This document shows positions 1-5,848 of a stretch of DNA of 8,715 bases, piece by piece (positions within the stretch are counted from its first letter, which is position 1; every line of letters starts with the position of its first letter). The notes below the pieces were generated by a model, which ran no database searches, had not been told where the DNA came from, and saw only the letters and a list, made by a program, of their open reading frames with translations. The translations under genes and the position numbers were made by a program. The stretch comes from Anaerolineaceae bacterium (GTDB lineage Bacteria; Chloroflexota; Anaerolineae; Anaerolineales; Villigracilaceae): positions 1 through 8,715 of the forward strand of contig BQMV01000361.1 in the NCBI GenBank assembly GCA_022181005.1, written 5' to 3'.

Positions 1-614
1 TAAGCCACATTGATATTGTTCCGCGCAAGGTACTGTTCCCTGATGATGAAGAAAACAAACATAAGGCTGAAAATCTTTATTATCGAATACAACTTGAAAG
101 ACTTCAAGAGAGACGCACCCCAATAGTGAGTTATCGACCAAGAAGACTAGTTTTCATTCCAACGACCAAGGCAAAATTTGATAACGCCGAACAAATCAAC
201 GATTTGTTTGACGAAAGCCCGCTTGAAGATAGATTATGGACAGCTCTAAAATATATTCACATCCCTGCTGAACGGCAATGGAAAGTTATTATTCAAAACC
301 ACAATTACTATCTTGACTTTGCCATTTTTTGTAATCAAGGCAAACTCGCCATTGAGACGGATGGATATACAACTCACTTTGACTCGAAAAATCAAATTGA
401 TTATGATGTTTGGCGTCAAAATGAAATTGGATTGGATGGTTGGCAGTTTCTACATTACACGACAAAACAAGTTAAAGACAACTGGACTCCTTATTTGTCA
501 CAAATCCAAACAGCAATAGAACAACTTGGCGGGGCTGAATCACCAGAAAAATTTGAAAGGAAAATCGGCGAAGAAAAAGGTAGCTATATTACCGATGGCG
601 AAGAACCATTTTAA
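1..614 (+). CDS. C-terminal part of a protein ending in a PD-(D/E)XK (DUF559/Vsr-like) nuclease domain; 5' end outside window
   Basis: The frame is open from the first complete codon at position 3, so the gene starts before the window. The GTG at 126 is probably internal. About 203 residues are visible. Counting from position 3, a conserved-looking segment (VSYRPRRLVFIPTT, 42-55) precedes a nuclease-like fold: Glu75 in SPLEDRLW, Asp105 in YLDFAIF, and the ExD motif in LAIETDG (Glu118, Asp120). After these come D133, R138 and the GW (146-147) pattern typical of DUF559/Vsr-like enzymes. Such domains cut DNA with metal ions and often sit at the C-terminus of larger DNA-processing proteins. The last 25 residues are charged and low in complexity. 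Base composition is clearly more AT-rich than the next gene, which suggests recent acquisition. It ends 26 bases before the HMG-CoA synthase start. The N-terminal partner domain cannot be identified from this window. Confidence 0.75.
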   Translation, partial: SHIDIVPRKVLFPDDEENKHKAENLYYRIQLERLQERRTPIVSYRPRRLVFIPTTKAKFDNAEQINDLFDESPLEDRLWTALKYIHIPAERQWKVIIQNHNYYLDFAIFCNQGKLAIETDGYTTHFDSKNQIDYDVWRQNEIGLDGWQFLHYTTKQVKDNWTPYLSQIQTAIEQLGGAESPEKFERKIGEEKGSYITDGEEPF

Positions 615-640
615 TAACAAACCGAATCCAAAGGATCTAA

Positions 641-1720
641 ATGACCTCCCCTCACCCCCACTCCCCCACCCTCCTCAAACCAGCCAAACCTGTTGGCATC
701 ATTGGCTACGGCGCGTACGTGCCGCGTTACCGCCTGCCCGCGAAAGAAGTTGCGCGCGTATGGACAGGCGGCAAAGGCGGACTCCCCATCAAAGAGAAAG
801 CCGTCCCTGGGCTGGATGAAGACGTGATCACCATGTCCATTGAAGCGGCGCGCAACGCGATGAAACGCGCGCAAATTGATCCGACAGAATTGCGGGCGGT
901 GTGGGTCGGGAGTGAGTCCCACCCATACGCTGTGAAACCAACCTCCACCTCGGTCGCTGAAGCGATTGGCGCCGTCCCCAACACGCAAGCCGCCGATTGG
1001 GAATTCGCCTGCAAAGCAGGCACCGAAGCGCTCGTCGCCGCGATGGGTTTGGTCGGCTCGGGCATGGGCAAGTACGCGATGGCGATCGGCATGGACACCG
1101 CGCAAGGCAAGCCAGGCGACGCGCTCGAGTACACCGCAGGCGCGGGCGGCGGCGCGTACATTCTCGGTCCCGCCGAAGAATCGCTGGCGGTCATCAACGC
1201 CTCGTATTCGTACGTCACCGACACGCCCGATTTCTGGCGGCGCTCCGACGCGAAGTATCCCGAACACGGCATGCGCTTCACGGGCGAACCCGCCTACTTC
1301 AAACACGTCAGCGAAGCCGCCACGCACCTGATGGAAGCCAGCGGCACGACCGCAAAAGATTACAAGTGGGCGGTCTTCCACCAGCCCAACACAAAATTCC
1401 CGCAACGTGTCGCATCGGGGCTCGGCTTCTCGATGGATCAGATCGAGCCTGGGCTCCTCGTCCCTGTGATCGGGAATACGTACGCGGGCGCGGCGATGAT
1501 CGGACTCACTGCGACTCTCGACATCGCCCAGCCTGGCGATCGGATATTCGTCGTCTCATTCGGAAGTGGAGCTGGTTCAGACGCCTTCGACATTTCCGTC
1601 ACTGACAGCGCTCCGCTCCGCGCCAGCCTCGCCACGAAGACGCAGGAGTACGTCAAACGGCGCACGGAGATTGATTACGCAACGTATGTGAGATTCAGGG
1701 GCAAATTGCAAATGAAATGA
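641..1720 (+). CDS. Hydroxymethylglutaryl-CoA synthase, archaeal type
   Basis: This enzyme condenses acetyl-CoA with acetoacetyl-CoA to give HMG-CoA, the first committed step of the mevalonate route to isoprenoids, in the cytoplasm. The 359 residues match the archaeal-type length of about 350. The N-terminal KPVGIIGYGAYVPRYRL segment (16-32) is characteristic. Expected catalytic residues are all present: Glu92 in VGSESHPYAVKPTST, nucleophile Cys124 in EFACKAGTEA, and His247 in FHQPNTKFPQR. The SFGSGAGSDAF segment (306-316) is the usual C-terminal glycine-rich loop. The ATG at 641 has AAGG six bases upstream. It adds about 15 proline-rich residues before the conserved start, and no closer ATG exists. 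A thiolase homologue lies about 610 bases downstream, a typical partner. A small lipoprotein gene and two palindromes separate the two. Family assignment is firm; in vivo pairing with the neighbouring thiolase is inferred. Confidence 0.93.
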   Translation: MTSPHPHSPTLLKPAKPVGIIGYGAYVPRYRLPAKEVARVWTGGKGGLPIKEKAVPGLDEDVITMSIEAARNAMKRAQIDPTELRAVWVGSESHPYAVKPTSTSVAEAIGAVPNTQAADWEFACKAGTEALVAAMGLVGSGMGKYAMAIGMDTAQGKPGDALEYTAGAGGGAYILGPAEESLAVINASYSYVTDTPDFWRRSDAKYPEHGMRFTGEPAYFKHVSEAATHLMEASGTTAKDYKWAVFHQPNTKFPQRVASGLGFSMDQIEPGLLVPVIGNTYAGAAMIGLTATLDIAQPGDRIFVVSFGSGAGSDAFDISVTDSAPLRASLATKTQEYVKRRTEIDYATYVRFRGKLQMK

Positions 1721-1727
1721 TGTCGTT

Positions 1728-1797
1728 GGTTGAGTAGTCCCGCGTGTGCTGAGCGGAGCGATAGTGAAGTCGAAGCATCGCGGGACGTATCGAAACC
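1728..1797. repeat. Interspersed palindromic element A
   Basis: The outer arms are GGTTGAGTA and GTATCGAAACC. They enclose a perfect inner stem, GTCCCGCG (1737-1744) with CGCGGGAC (1779-1786). The loop contains a GAGCGGAGCG...GAAGTCGAAGC core that recurs, rearranged, inside the heparinase gene. Element B next to it has the same arms in the opposite orientation but a different inner stem. Confidence 0.75.
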
Positions 1798-1830
1798 AGT
1801 AATAACATACAAAATTAAAATTGCAAATAT

Positions 1831-1878
1831 GTGGTCTCGATACGGCGACGTACGATCCCCGTCGCCTACTCGACCACC
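1831..1878. repeat. Interspersed palindromic element B, inverted relative to A
   Basis: Left arm GTGGTCTCGATAC and right arm TACTCGACCACC flank a perfect inner stem, GGCGACG (1844-1850) with CGTCGCC (1860-1866), and a 9-base loop. On the reverse strand the arms read GGTGGTCGAGTA and GTATCGAGACCAC, close to those of element A. The conserved part is therefore the arms; the inner stem differs between copies while staying self-complementary. Confidence 0.7.
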
Positions 1879-1882
1879 GAGG

Positions 1883-1888
1883 TATAAA
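1883..1888 (+). promoter_or_regulatory. Possible -10 box for the lipoprotein gene (near-leaderless)
   Basis: TATAAA stands six bases before the ATG at 1895, so transcription would begin at or very near the start codon. No clear -35 box is visible. The same arrangement occurs before 7020 and 7568, which gives some support. A GAGG at 1879-1882 could instead be a distant ribosome binding site. Confidence 0.35.
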
Positions 1889-1894
1889 TCATAC

Positions 1895-2323
1895 ATGATA
1901 GACATCATCCTCACAAAATTCAGGCAAACACAACTCAGCAGACTCGCCGCCATACTCATTCTTTTGTTGCTCACCATGAGTTGCAACTTCCTCTCCCCTA
2001 CTCCAACACCGGATACCCGACCTATCGTAGACGCCTTTTTCTCAGGTTACGCATCTCTCGATGTCAATGGCAACGGCGAAATCGACTCGGAAGACACGCC
2101 CATAGAGAACGCGACTCTTATTGTCACGCTTCAAGGCGGATTCGAAACCGGCGGCTTGACCGACAAAACAGGCTATGCCTTCATCACCGTCCCCGGCGGC
2201 GCGGACTATCCCGTGACACTGCGCATGGAAGCGCCAAAAGACAGCAATTTGCAACTCATCGGGCCATCATCGGTCGCCTATCCGTCTGATGAACCCGCAG
2301 AATTTCTTTTTACTTCAAAGTGA
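1895..2323 (+). CDS. Small lipoprotein with a Ca-binding-like loop and a Cna-B/SdrD-like domain
   Basis: This 142-residue protein has a basic N-terminus, a hydrophobic stretch (LAAILILLLL, 17-26) and a lipobox-like LTMSC ending at Cys30. It is therefore probably exported and lipid-anchored. A Pro/Thr linker (34-43) follows. Next comes DVNGNGEIDSED (56-67), which fits the EF-hand/dockerin calcium loop with Asp, Asn and Asp at ligand positions. The rest (IENATLIVTLQGGFETGGLTDKTGYAFITVPGG...) resembles the beta-sandwich of carboxypeptidase-regulatory, Cna-B or SdrD-B repeats. The frame extends upstream to a TTG at 1730, but that part runs through palindromic elements, so ATG 1895 is preferred. 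The stop is only 11 bases before the thiolase start, suggesting co-transcription. A structural surface role is inferred, and its position between two mevalonate-type genes is unexplained. Confidence 0.75.
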   Translation: MIDIILTKFRQTQLSRLAAILILLLLTMSCNFLSPTPTPDTRPIVDAFFSGYASLDVNGNGEIDSEDTPIENATLIVTLQGGFETGGLTDKTGYAFITVPGGADYPVTLRMEAPKDSNLQLIGPSSVAYPSDEPAEFLFTSK

Positions 2324-2334
2324 GATAACACAAC

Positions 2335-3537
2335 ATGACAGACGTCATCATCGCAGGTATCGGACAAACAGAAGTCGGCGAGCATTGGGACATTGGTCTA
2401 CGCGACCTTGCCTTTGCCGCTATTCAAGAAGCCGTCAAAGATTCGGGCGGACTCAAACCACAATCGTTGTTCGTCGGCAACATGCTCGCGCCGAATCTTT
2501 CGAATCAGGCGCATCTCGGCGTGCTGATCGCGGACTATGCGGGCTTGCTCGGCATCGAAGCCGTGACCATCGAAGCGGCAGGCGCGTCGGGCGGCGCGGC
2601 GTTGCGGCAGGGTTATCTCGCCGTCAAAAGTGGATTGGTGGACGTGGCGCTCGTCATCGGCGTGGAAAAATTTACGGATAAGGTCGGCTCAGGCGTGGAT
2701 GCGGCTCTTGCCACAACGGGCGACGCGGATTTCGAGTCGGTGCAGGGAATGACTCCCGCCGCGCAAGCCGCGCTGTTGATGAAACGCTACATGCACGAGT
2801 ACAATGTCCCCAAAGATGGATTCGCTGGTTTTGCGTTGACCGCCCACGCGAACGGCGTCGCAAATAAACACGCGATGTTCCGCAAAGCCATCAAACCCGA
2901 AACCTACGCCAAAGCGGAGATGGTTAGCGACCCGCTCAACATGTTCGATATGGCTCCCAACGCAGATGGCGCGGCGGCAGTTGTGTTGACACGAAGTGAT
3001 TTGTTGCCAAGCAGTTTTTCGCATCCGTTGGTGAAGATCGCTGGTTCAGCTTCTTCATCCGACACACTCGCACTACACGACCGAAAAGACATGCTGTACT
3101 TCGACACTGCGCAAATCTCCGCAGGCAAGGCGATGAAACAAGTCGGCGCGGTGTTGGATGACATTGACCTGTTCGAATATCACGACACATTCAGCATTTA
3201 TGCCGCGTTGCAACTCGAAGCGGTGGGATTCGCTATCAAAGGTAAGGGATGGAAACTTGCCGCAGACGGTCGCATCGCGCTCGCTTCACCAGCGCTCGTT
3301 CCGCCAGCAGTTGAACTGCTGGCGAACAACAAACATATCCCCTGCGCAACAATGGGCGGGATGAAAGCGCGCGGCTTCGCAGGCGGCGCCTCAGGCGTGT
3401 ATCAAGCTGTCGAAGCAGTCACCCAGCTTCGAGGTGAGGGCGAAGCGAATCAAATCCCGAATGCAAAGACCGCGTTGATCCAGTCGTTAGGGGGACCCGC
3501 ATCTACGGCGGTGAGTCATATTTTGCAAAAAGCGTAG
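2335..3537 (+). CDS. Archaeal/SCP2-type thiolase homologue lacking the usual catalytic residues
   Basis: The 400-residue fold is that of archaeal acetoacetyl-CoA thiolases. It has VIIAGIGQTEVGEHWD at the N-terminus, IEAAGASGGAALRQGYLAVKSG (79-100), DVALVIGVEKFTD (103-115), PNADGAAAVVLTR (208-220) and ALHDRKDM (246-253). In active members the first motif reads AxCASG; here residue 83 is Gly (codon GGC), so the nucleophile is missing. HDCF is HDTF (His283 kept, Thr285 for Cys), and GGxKxxGH is GGMKARGF (Phe348 for His). About 16 extra residues (roughly 320-335) just before that loop are encoded by a palindrome. The usual reaction is condensation of two acetyl-CoA, feeding HMG-CoA synthase through a DUF35-bridged complex; no DUF35 gene follows here. 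It could be a non-catalytic scaffold or do different chemistry. The ATG at 2335 matches the family start; the ribosome site is weak (GTGAG). Confidence 0.85.
   Translation: MTDVIIAGIGQTEVGEHWDIGLRDLAFAAIQEAVKDSGGLKPQSLFVGNMLAPNLSNQAHLGVLIADYAGLLGIEAVTIEAAGASGGAALRQGYLAVKSGLVDVALVIGVEKFTDKVGSGVDAALATTGDADFESVQGMTPAAQAALLMKRYMHEYNVPKDGFAGFALTAHANGVANKHAMFRKAIKPETYAKAEMVSDPLNMFDMAPNADGAAAVVLTRSDLLPSSFSHPLVKIAGSASSSDTLALHDRKDMLYFDTAQISAGKAMKQVGAVLDDIDLFEYHDTFSIYAALQLEAVGFAIKGKGWKLAADGRIALASPALVPPAVELLANNKHIPCATMGGMKARGFAGGASGVYQAVEAVTQLRGEGEANQIPNAKTALIQSLGGPASTAVSHILQKA
3298..3327. repeat. Palindrome inside the thiolase reading frame
   Basis: The inverted repeat CGCCAGCAGTT (3302-3312) and AACTGCTGGCG (3314-3324) has a single-base centre. 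It is extended by GTT/AAC beyond a one-base bulge. It encodes roughly VPPAVELLAN, residues that appear to be extra compared with family members, just before the GGMKARG active-site loop. The frame stays open across it. Confidence 0.6.
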
Positions 3538-3538
3538 C

Positions 3539-3560
3539 GCGACACGCTTCGCGGTGTCGC
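3539..3560. terminator. Hairpin just after the thiolase stop
   Basis: GCGACAC (3539-3545) pairs with GTGTCGC (3554-3560), starting one base after the thiolase stop codon. No T-run follows, so intrinsic termination is uncertain. It may be a repeat or an mRNA 3'-end stabiliser. Confidence 0.4.
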
Positions 3561-3588
3561 ATTACGTGGTTCAAAGATTGATTTAATT

Positions 3589-3619
3589 ATGTAGGTCACG
3601 CTTCAAGCGTGACCTACAT
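3589..3619. terminator. Perfect 15-bp palindrome between convergent genes
   Basis: ATGTAGGTCACGCTT (3589-3603) is perfectly complementary to AAGCGTGACCTACAT (3605-3619), with one central C. Thiolase and heparinase transcripts converge here, so it may stop transcription in both directions, though T-runs are short. It also looks like a dispersed palindromic repeat. The heparinase stop codon lies inside it. Confidence 0.55.
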
Positions 3620-5758
3620 TTGTATTTGCAAACCATTCACCTTCAAAATGTTATCTTGTAATTCGACTATATCATCCTCAAACCCGAAGAAACTCCAAAA
3701 CGTGACTTGGGGTTGTGTCGCTTCTAGCATTAGGGAGATGGCGGGTTCTTTGTGGGCGTAGTAGCGTGACCGCCAGCCGCGCGTGGAGTTGGGGTCGGCG
3801 CGGACGAGGGAGAAGTTGCTGTTTCCGTCGAGCATCCCCATTTGAATCTTAATTCTAGAGTCGGACGGCTTGCCGTCCGTTTTTGTTTGAAGCAACAATC
3901 CATGTGTAGGAGCAAGTTCCTGTACTCCAGAGTCGGGGAGCAACCAGTGAAGCGCGTAATGGTGAGATACGTTTGCTACAAGATTATCAATTACAAGCCA
4001 GCGATCATCGTCGAGAGCCATCACGGTTCGCTTGTGAGATACAGGTTTGTAGCCATCATGTTCGCCTTGCCAGAGATTCTTATCTTGCTTGAGAACTTTG
4101 CCCTTTGACCAATTCGTCCATGTGAAGCGACTGACCATTTGCATTTGATCTATGTTGTCAACGGTTACAGTGTTGTGGACGTTCGTGCGCGCGAGCCCAT
4201 TGCGCCAAGGGAGTTGTCCGCTGTAGAGGTAGGTGCCTGCGTCAATGGCGATGTTTTGACCGTGAATCCACAAGTCAACGTGGAGTTGGTCGGCGTGGGA
4301 GGGGCGGGAGGTGAAGTCCGTGCAATGGATGAGGGCGTGGGAGTTGGAGGAGTGGAGGATGTGGATTCCGCCATTAGGAAATGATACGTTGCTTAGCAGC
4401 GCTTCGACTGCGGTCTTCGTCTTCGCTACGCTTCGCTCAGACCTCCGCTCAGCGCGAGAAAAACCGCATAACCAAAATATATCTTCATCCCAGGGACCAG
4501 GCTCGAAGAGGAATTCTTTTTTGGTGATGTACCATCCCAACTGCAACAGCGGACGGTAGTCGGTGAAATCGCAGTTGTTGAGAGGGAGGACGAGCGCGCC
4601 GTCATTCGAGCCGTAGGTGGGCATCTCGCCTGTTGCGGGGTTGATGAGGTGGGAGAGGTAGTCGAGGGAGGAAGAAATAGAGGAGTAAAGAGAATTAGAG
4701 AATTGGAGATTGTTCAATTCGCCGAGTCGAATCGCGTAGAGATAAATATGAAGGGTGAAGCGATGGTAGTTGAGGGAGTACATGGAGTAACTTCCATCGG
4801 GGAAAATCTGTTCGGCGGCGGATCGTTCGAGGAGGTTTCGTCCGAGGGTGAGATATTTTTCGGCGTGTTTGAGTTCGGGGAAGAGCAGACCGATCATCCA
4901 TAAGCCAAAGGCTTCGCTGATGGTGTGATTACTGCGCGTGGAGATGGCGTAGCCGATGTTTTTGTAGATACGTTCGGCTTGCGCGGCAATATAGAGGATG
5001 AATTGCTCTTTGCGTTGAGGAGTCGAAGATGGAGAATTAGAGAATTGGAAGTAGCCGAACGTCCATGCCATGAGGCGGAGGGCGATCTCTTGTCCGTCCA
5101 TCCAGTTAGGTCCCGTGTTGGGAGGGTTGTGTTGTGCCCAATCTTCGATCAGAATCCAGAAGGCTTCGGGGTATTTTTCGTCGTGAGAGGCGGCGTAGGC
5201 GCGGACGAGGGTATAAACAAAGGCGAAGCGATTCGGTTCCCAGATGTATTTGATGTCACTATGTCGTTGCGAGGAGGGTTCTTGCTCTTCCCGACGAAGC
5301 AATCCCCTGTTATGAGGAGACTGCTTCGGCAAAAACCAAGAGCGCCTCGCAGCGACATAATCATCGGAGATTTGTGACCAGTGCAGTCTTTGGGGAGGCT
5401 GGAGACTAGAGACTGGATAAGTTTGCCAGTTGGGAGGAAAGCCTGTTTTGATGAAATCGTGCGCAAAGTATTTTATTTCGCCGTTGAGGATGCGGTCTGC
5501 TTCATCAATCGCATTTTGAGGATTCCATGAAATATTTTCTGGCAATCGCCCTTCGTCTACGGGATGAAAAAAGCGTTCATCTCTCCGCTCAGGACGGAAG
5601 GTTTTTATGATGTGCTTGTAATCACTCCACTCACCCATCGGCATTTGGAGGCGGATGAGTCCCGTGCGGAGGCGAAAGGCGTAGGCGGCGCGAAAGGCTG
5701 ACCAGCGCGGACCAAGTTGAAGGTAGAGAGAAGCGAAGTTTTTTATCCGATTGAACAT
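3614..5758 (-). CDS. Heparinase II/III-family polysaccharide lyase-like protein with in-frame repeat insertions
   Basis: The 714 residues carry an N-terminal alpha-helical toroid domain and a C-terminal heparinase II/III beta-sandwich domain. Diagnostic segments are DIKYIWEPNRF (168-178), GPNWMDGQEIALRLMAW (216-232), RSNHTISEAFGLW (275-287), YSMYSLNYHRF (324-334), HADQLHVDLWIHGQNIAIDAGTYLY (488-512) and RTNVHNTVTVDNIDQ (524-538). The NH and YHR motifs and the His-rich C-terminal part match catalytic regions of the family. Members cleave acidic polysaccharides by elimination, and many lie in exopolysaccharide clusters. No signal peptide is evident at MFNRIKNFASLYLQLG. Residues 134-167 and about 434-456 are repeat-encoded insertions, and FSNS segments at 239-242 and 353-356 come from octamer repeats. 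The stop codon sits in a palindrome. It begins 55 bases after the transferase gene, so the two are probably one transcript. Whether the insertions allow folding is unknown. Confidence 0.85.
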   Translation of the reverse strand: MFNRIKNFASLYLQLGPRWSAFRAAYAFRLRTGLIRLQMPMGEWSDYKHIIKTFRPERRDERFFHPVDEGRLPENISWNPQNAIDEADRILNGEIKYFAHDFIKTGFPPNWQTYPVSSLQPPQRLHWSQISDDYVAARRSWFLPKQSPHNRGLLRREEQEPSSQRHSDIKYIWEPNRFAFVYTLVRAYAASHDEKYPEAFWILIEDWAQHNPPNTGPNWMDGQEIALRLMAWTFGYFQFSNSPSSTPQRKEQFILYIAAQAERIYKNIGYAISTRSNHTISEAFGLWMIGLLFPELKHAEKYLTLGRNLLERSAAEQIFPDGSYSMYSLNYHRFTLHIYLYAIRLGELNNLQFSNSLYSSISSSLDYLSHLINPATGEMPTYGSNDGALVLPLNNCDFTDYRPLLQLGWYITKKEFLFEPGPWDEDIFWLCGFSRAERRSERSVAKTKTAVEALLSNVSFPNGGIHILHSSNSHALIHCTDFTSRPSHADQLHVDLWIHGQNIAIDAGTYLYSGQLPWRNGLARTNVHNTVTVDNIDQMQMVSRFTWTNWSKGKVLKQDKNLWQGEHDGYKPVSHKRTVMALDDDRWLVIDNLVANVSHHYALHWLLPDSGVQELAPTHGLLLQTKTDGKPSDSRIKIQMGMLDGNSNFSLVRADPNSTRGWRSRYYAHKEPAISLMLEATQPQVTFWSFFGFEDDIVELQDNILKVNGLQIQM
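3862..3884 (+). repeat. Terminator-like palindrome antisense within the heparinase gene
   Basis: CGGACGG (3862-3868) pairs with CCGTCCG (3873-3879) around CTTG, followed by TTTTT (3880-3884) on the plus strand. This has the form of an intrinsic terminator facing against the heparinase transcript. On the minus strand it encodes KTDGKPSD. It may be a short dispersed palindrome. Confidence 0.45.
4391..4459. repeat. Repeat-derived segment in frame within the heparinase gene
   Basis: On the minus strand this reads GCTGAGCGGAGGTCTGAGCG, followed by repeated GAAG/CGAAG units and a closing AGACC that pairs with GGTCT. It shares the GCTGAGCGGAG and AGTCGAAGC blocks with the loop of palindromic element A at 1728-1797. 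It encodes residues of about 434-456 (SRAERRSERSVAKTKTAVEALLS), a basic stretch unlike the surrounding protein. Confidence 0.55.
4689..4708. repeat. Octamer repeat copy 1 (GAGAATTA/GAGAATTG)
   Basis: Two tandem GAGAATTR units. On the minus strand they encode LQFSNSL in the heparinase protein. Nearly the same sequence is at 5031-5050 and 6859-6878, always in the same orientation. Confidence 0.6.
5031..5050. repeat. Octamer repeat copy 2
   Basis: GGAGAATTAGAGAATTGGAA. It matches the copy at 4689 over 16 or more bases. On the minus strand it encodes FQFSNSP in the heparinase protein, in the same reading register as copy 1. Confidence 0.6.
5258..5359. repeat. About 100-bp interspersed palindromic element R1, copy in heparinase gene
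   Basis: The ends are inverted: TATGTCGTTGCGAGG (5260-5274) against CCTCGCAGCGACATA (5345-5359), one mismatch in 15. Inside is a second hairpin, GACGAAGCAATCCCCT (5293-5308) against GAGGAGACTGCTTCGGC. A related copy begins at 8628. The element contributes 34 codons (residues 134-167) to the heparinase protein, so its length keeps the frame. Confidence 0.8.
5394..5416. repeat. Tandem heptamer repeat
   Basis: Three consecutive heptamers, GGAGGCT, GGAGACT and AGAGACT, followed by GG. On the minus strand they encode VSSLQPPQ (116-123) in the heparinase protein, about 35 bases from the R1 insertion. Confidence 0.45.
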
Positions 5759-5769
5759 GAATTTTTCTT

Positions 5770-5848
5770 ACCACAAAGGGTCACAAAGTCTCACGAAGGA
5801 AGCCCTTAAGACTTTAAACCTTAGCGATCTTCGCGTGCTTAGCGGTTA
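5770..5848. repeat. Imperfect inverted repeat with cacaaag-type periodicity
   Basis: The left half has units ACCACAAAG, GTCACAAAG and CTCACGAAG at 9-10 base spacing. The right half, read on the minus strand, has related units (CCGCTAAG, CACGCGAAG, ATCGCTAAG). The right arm encodes the last residues of the glycosyltransferase (LTAKHAKIAKV). The left half fills the gap before the heparinase start. Confidence 0.5.

Noticed and set aside
611..1405. Long minus-strand open frame opposite HMG-CoA synthase
   Set aside because: It is a high-GC shadow of a gene with clear catalytic motifs; its protein is rich in Arg/Gly/His and matches no family I know.
1730..1894. TTG-started extension of the lipoprotein
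   Set aside because: It is translated from palindromic elements A and B and would bury the signal peptide 55 residues inside the protein.
4925..5377. Plus-strand open frame of 150 codons opposite the heparinase gene
   Set aside because: It runs antisense to conserved heparinase motifs and through repeat R1, and has no recognisable domain or ribosome site.
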